Below, in pieces: positions 7,501 to 8,691 of a DNA stretch of 8,691 nt; positions within the stretch are counted from its first letter, which is position 1, and every line of letters begins with the position of its first letter. Location: positions 21,772 to 30,462 of the forward strand of contig DDXR01000023.1 of NCBI GenBank assembly GCA_002347565.1, written 5' to 3'. Both the position numbers and the translations under genes were made by a program. This DNA comes from a bacterium UBP2_UBA2255. GTDB taxonomy: Bacteria; Edwardsbacteria; AC1; EtOH8. The notes beneath the pieces are model-generated. The model was not told the origin of the DNA and searched no databases. It saw only the letters and a list, made by a program, of their open reading frames with translations.

Positions 7501-8691
7501 GTTGTAGTCCAGCGCCGGGGTGGGATCGTTGATCAGCAGGTTGGCCGAGGGCCAGCTGTTCCAGGTCTTGGACGGCGGCTGGGTGTCCATGATGAAGCGG
7601 CGGGCCGCGCTCCACGGCCCCCAGGCGCCGGCGCCGGCCCGCGCCCGCCAGTAGCGGCGGCCGTCTCCCACGAAGGTGTCGGCCTCGCAGGCCGAGGCCG
7701 CCACCACCGTGTCGACCACCACCGCGGCGAAGCTGTCGGCCACGATGAACGTTTCGTTGTTCTCCATGTAATAGACGGCGTCGCACCGCGGATGGTAGGG
7801 GTCGCTGACGTCGATCAGCGCCAGCCCGTCGTAGTAGTCCGAGACGTAGGCGTAGTGCCCGGCCAGGTCCACGTCCTGGACGTAATCCAGGTCCGGGTAC
7901 GAGCCGAACTCCACCGGGTTGGCCGGGTTGGAGACGTTGATCACCCGCAGGCCGCCGCTGGCGGCCGCCACGTAGGCGTAGCCGCCGGACACCTTCAGCT
8001 TCTGGAAGTTGCCGCTGGTGTAGCAGCTGCCCTGCAGCACCGGCGCCGCCGGGTTGGAGACGTCCACCACCTGGAGGCCCGTGGAGCCGGACGCCGTGTA
8101 GACGTAGCTGCCGGCCACGTCCAGGGCGCGGGCGTTGTTCATCGGCAGGGTGCCCAGGACGGCCGGCGCCGCCGGGTCGGCGACGTCGACCACCTTGAGG
8201 TAGCCGCCGGCCAGCATGTAGACCCGGTCGCCCGCCACCTTGAGGTCGGACACCGTCACCGTGGTGTCGCAGCGGCCCACCTCGACGGGCGCGGCCGGGT
8301 TGGCGATGTTCACCGTGCGCAGGCCCTTGTTCTGTGCGCCCACGTAGAGGATGGTGTCCTGCACCGCCGCGCCGGCGTTGTTGCAGGCGAACGTCGCGAA
8401 TTGGGTGACGGTGTAGGGGTTGGCCACGCTGCTGATGTAGATCTGGTCGTAGCGGCAGGCGAACAGCAGCGTGTCGCGCCGCACGAGCTGGTGGATGTTG
8501 TTGAACGACGCGGTGTGGATGTGCTGGATGGCCGAGGAGTCGGACGCGTTGAGCACGTACACGCCGCTGTAGCCGTTGGCGGCCCACACCCAGCGGTTGC
8601 CCTTGCCCACCTGCAGCCGGTACTGGCTGGCGCCGGCCACGTCGGACCAGTCGAAGTCCGGGAAGCTGTCGTTGGTGGCGGTGTCGGCCGG
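4573..8691 (-). CDS. Giant modular surface protein, 5'-partial: Ig/Fn3-like modules, LVIVD propeller, dockerin-like module, sorting-type tail
   Basis: At least 1372 residues, numbered from the first codon at the window edge (8691). The frame is open there; a GTG at 8640 is internal, because the 17 codons before it already match the module consensus. Order: half of an Ig/Fn3-like module (1-28); seven LVIVD-type repeats (about 32-316); the second half of that module (318-372); six further modules (373-954) mostly separated by DTQAP/DTRAP-like linkers, with conserved YRLQ and YWRxRA strands; an SbsA/Big_5-like Ig domain (955-1070) with a DGDGNG loop; a dockerin-like calcium module (1072-1144); a cohesin-like beta-sandwich (1153-1257, tentative); and a FlgD-Ig/sorting-type domain (1279-1372; APNP, LEVYNITGQRVATL, GVYFYKL) ending GKLTVVR. 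It is probably exported and surface-displayed, in an adhesive or scaffold role. No enzyme active site was recognised. The signal peptide would lie outside the window. Confidence 0.9.
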   Translation of the reverse strand, partial: PADTATNDSFPDFDWSDVAGASQYRLQVGKGNRWVWAANGYSGVYVLNASDSSAIQHIHTASFNNIHQLVRRDTLLFACRYDQIYISSVANPYTVTQFATFACNNAGAAVQDTILYVGAQNKGLRTVNIANPAAPVEVGRCDTTVTVSDLKVAGDRVYMLAGGYLKVVDVADPAAPAVLGTLPMNNARALDVAGSYVYTASGSTGLQVVDVSNPAAPVLQGSCYTSGNFQKLKVSGGYAYVAAASGGLRVINVSNPANPVEFGSYPDLDYVQDVDLAGHYAYVSDYYDGLALIDVSDPYHPRCDAVYYMENNETFIVADSFAAVVVDTVVAASACEADTFVGDGRRYWRARAGAGAWGPWSAARRFIMDTQPPSKTWNSWPSANLLINDPTPALDYNDIADAWRYRVQVCRDSAFAVNEADTLVPAGACTLQTALGDGRHWWRARARDLAGNWAPWSDSTWFRLDTQAPGAPGGITANGANPSGWTKTNNFAISFTPPFDSSAIDRYFYKKGGPPSSAYDTTGYGMAWSAPINGMTADGSGTTPFYLWARDAAGNLDHAAAARVDLRYDSIPPKGARATANEFSRTPTFTVSWSGASDQGGSGLSGRYWIKQKVNGGSWTDLNTYYAGTSYVYSGSQGNKYYFEVAALDSAVNNEAFAGAAECSTMVDNTITAPILVSPYNGAVRDSAATLFRWQRAAAQAGSRLQCAYDASFTALARDTVLPADSAVVVTLADSLYYWRARGQDSPTDTSAWTPARTLRIDTQAPAAPFLASPGDDTLTNDNTPSFEWKPAAGATAYRLQLAADSGFAAPIRDVATDSTAHTIDITLLDSAYYWRVRAGDAAGNWSGWSARWRLTVDTRAPAVPAALSPADGATVTTNLPQFRWNASADATRYQLQVSANTSFSPNVLDTALADTAAVPQWGLNDGTRYWRLRCRDAAGNWSAWNAHRTLVISGILQVALTTPAAGSVWTPSSALWIQFSKPLNTSYIDTARVKVRGRHTAIVRQYLTWQAASRTLMVAPDSSFAANDTITVVLHGGLRDSNGVSYLDGDGNGSAAGDSTDNYQLTFYTSHIGDYNRDRLVNAVDLMLFTIAWYSPFDRFYEAGPCGGAWPHQRVWIGNPTGSTKLDFEDLSGFIYSWNRADGKLTPAKGGDGPVTLRLSTDGSALVAEVSPDAGFSAMDAELTLDQAAALGEVAAGQVWRREGMPPLFLTAPSGNGARICAARWPGSPQAGPELFSAALARRPAVGAAAVSYRLYDASGAETAAGVATCRLDGPAVLPPAFALGRAAPNPALRRAAIAYQLPAASRVTLEVYNITGQRVATLVDAVQPAGHHARDWDLCDEGGRRVGAGVYFYKLNAGAYHSIGKLTVVR
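5260..5470 (-). other. Dockerin-like calcium-binding module (domain within the giant protein)
   Basis: The first half reads GDYNRDRLVNAVDLMLF, which fits the EF-hand/dockerin loop with acidic or amide ligands at positions 1, 3, 5, 9 and 12 (D, N, D, N, D). About 40 residues on, a degenerate second half (GNPTGSTKLDFEDLSGFIY) keeps only the later acidic positions. Dockerin halves usually come in pairs. Here only the first looks fully competent for calcium. Confidence 0.65.
7741..8600 (-). other. Seven-repeat LVIVD-type beta-propeller region (domain within the giant protein)
   Basis: Seven repeats of about 40 residues, each with the pattern V-x-G-x-x-x-Y-V-x-x-x-x-x-G-L-x-V-V-D-V-S-N-P-x-x-P. 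The clearest are DVAGSYVYTASGSTGLQVVD, KVSGGYAYVAAASGGLRVIN and DLAGHYAYVSDYYDGLALID. The first two are more diverged. Seven repeats would make a full seven-bladed propeller. LVIVD repeats occur in bacterial and archaeal surface proteins of unknown ligand. Confidence 0.8.

Noticed and set aside
6728..8587. A 619-codon minus-strand open frame over the propeller region
   Set aside because: Its translation is Arg/Gly/Pro-rich with no motif, whereas the alternative frame encodes regular LVIVD repeats and Ig modules.
8638..8640. GTG at 8640 as the start of the giant gene
   Set aside because: The 17 codons upstream to the window edge are open and encode the opening strand of the same Ig-like module, and no signal peptide follows the GTG; the gene is cut by the window.

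Overview
The window is a GC-rich stretch of bacterial chromosome in which every gene lies on the minus strand, so transcription runs from high to low coordinates. The two genes at the right encode large modular surface or secreted proteins. The five at the left are housekeeping genes. The modular proteins carry Ig/Fn3-like modules, LVIVD propeller repeats, a dockerin-like calcium module and a C-terminal FlgD-Ig/type-A-sorting-like domain. That combination is common in uncultured members of the FCB superphylum and neighbouring candidate phyla (Zixibacteria-, Edwardsbacteria-, WOR-3- or KSB1-like lineages). Strong Shine-Dalgarno sequences and sigma70-type promoters with TATAAT-like boxes argue against Bacteroidota proper. 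The lineage call is a low-confidence inference.

Layout in transcription order: (1) 8691-4573, a giant modular protein of at least 1372 residues whose start lies beyond the right edge. (2) 4551-4524, its intrinsic terminator, followed at once by a strong promoter (4513-4486). (3) 4458-2872, a 528-residue secreted LamG-lectin protein with the same kind of Ig modules and C-terminal tail, ending in a terminator (2850-2821). (4) A second promoter (2822-2794) and a compact run tpiA - secG - rplU - rpmA (2760-888), with gaps of 14 and 30 bases and a 1-base overlap. It ends in a terminator whose loop holds the rpmA stop codon. (5) The alpha subunit of a class I fumarase (845-3), complete, with its beta partner expected beyond the left edge.

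The housekeeping block combines glycolysis (TpiA), protein export (SecG), the 50S ribosome (L21, L27) and the TCA cycle (fumarase). I see no shared pathway beyond a probable common transcript for the first four. The two modular proteins probably form part of the extracellular or cell-surface repertoire.

No gap exceeds 300 bases; the longest (111-114 bases) hold the terminators and promoters listed. The most interesting signals are a 68-base segment (67/68 identical) that forms the 3' coding end, 3'UTR and terminator of both modular genes although the coding sequence just upstream has diverged, and a complete-looking seven-repeat propeller set inside an Ig-like module of the giant protein. I found no CRISPR array, transposon, tRNA or rRNA.
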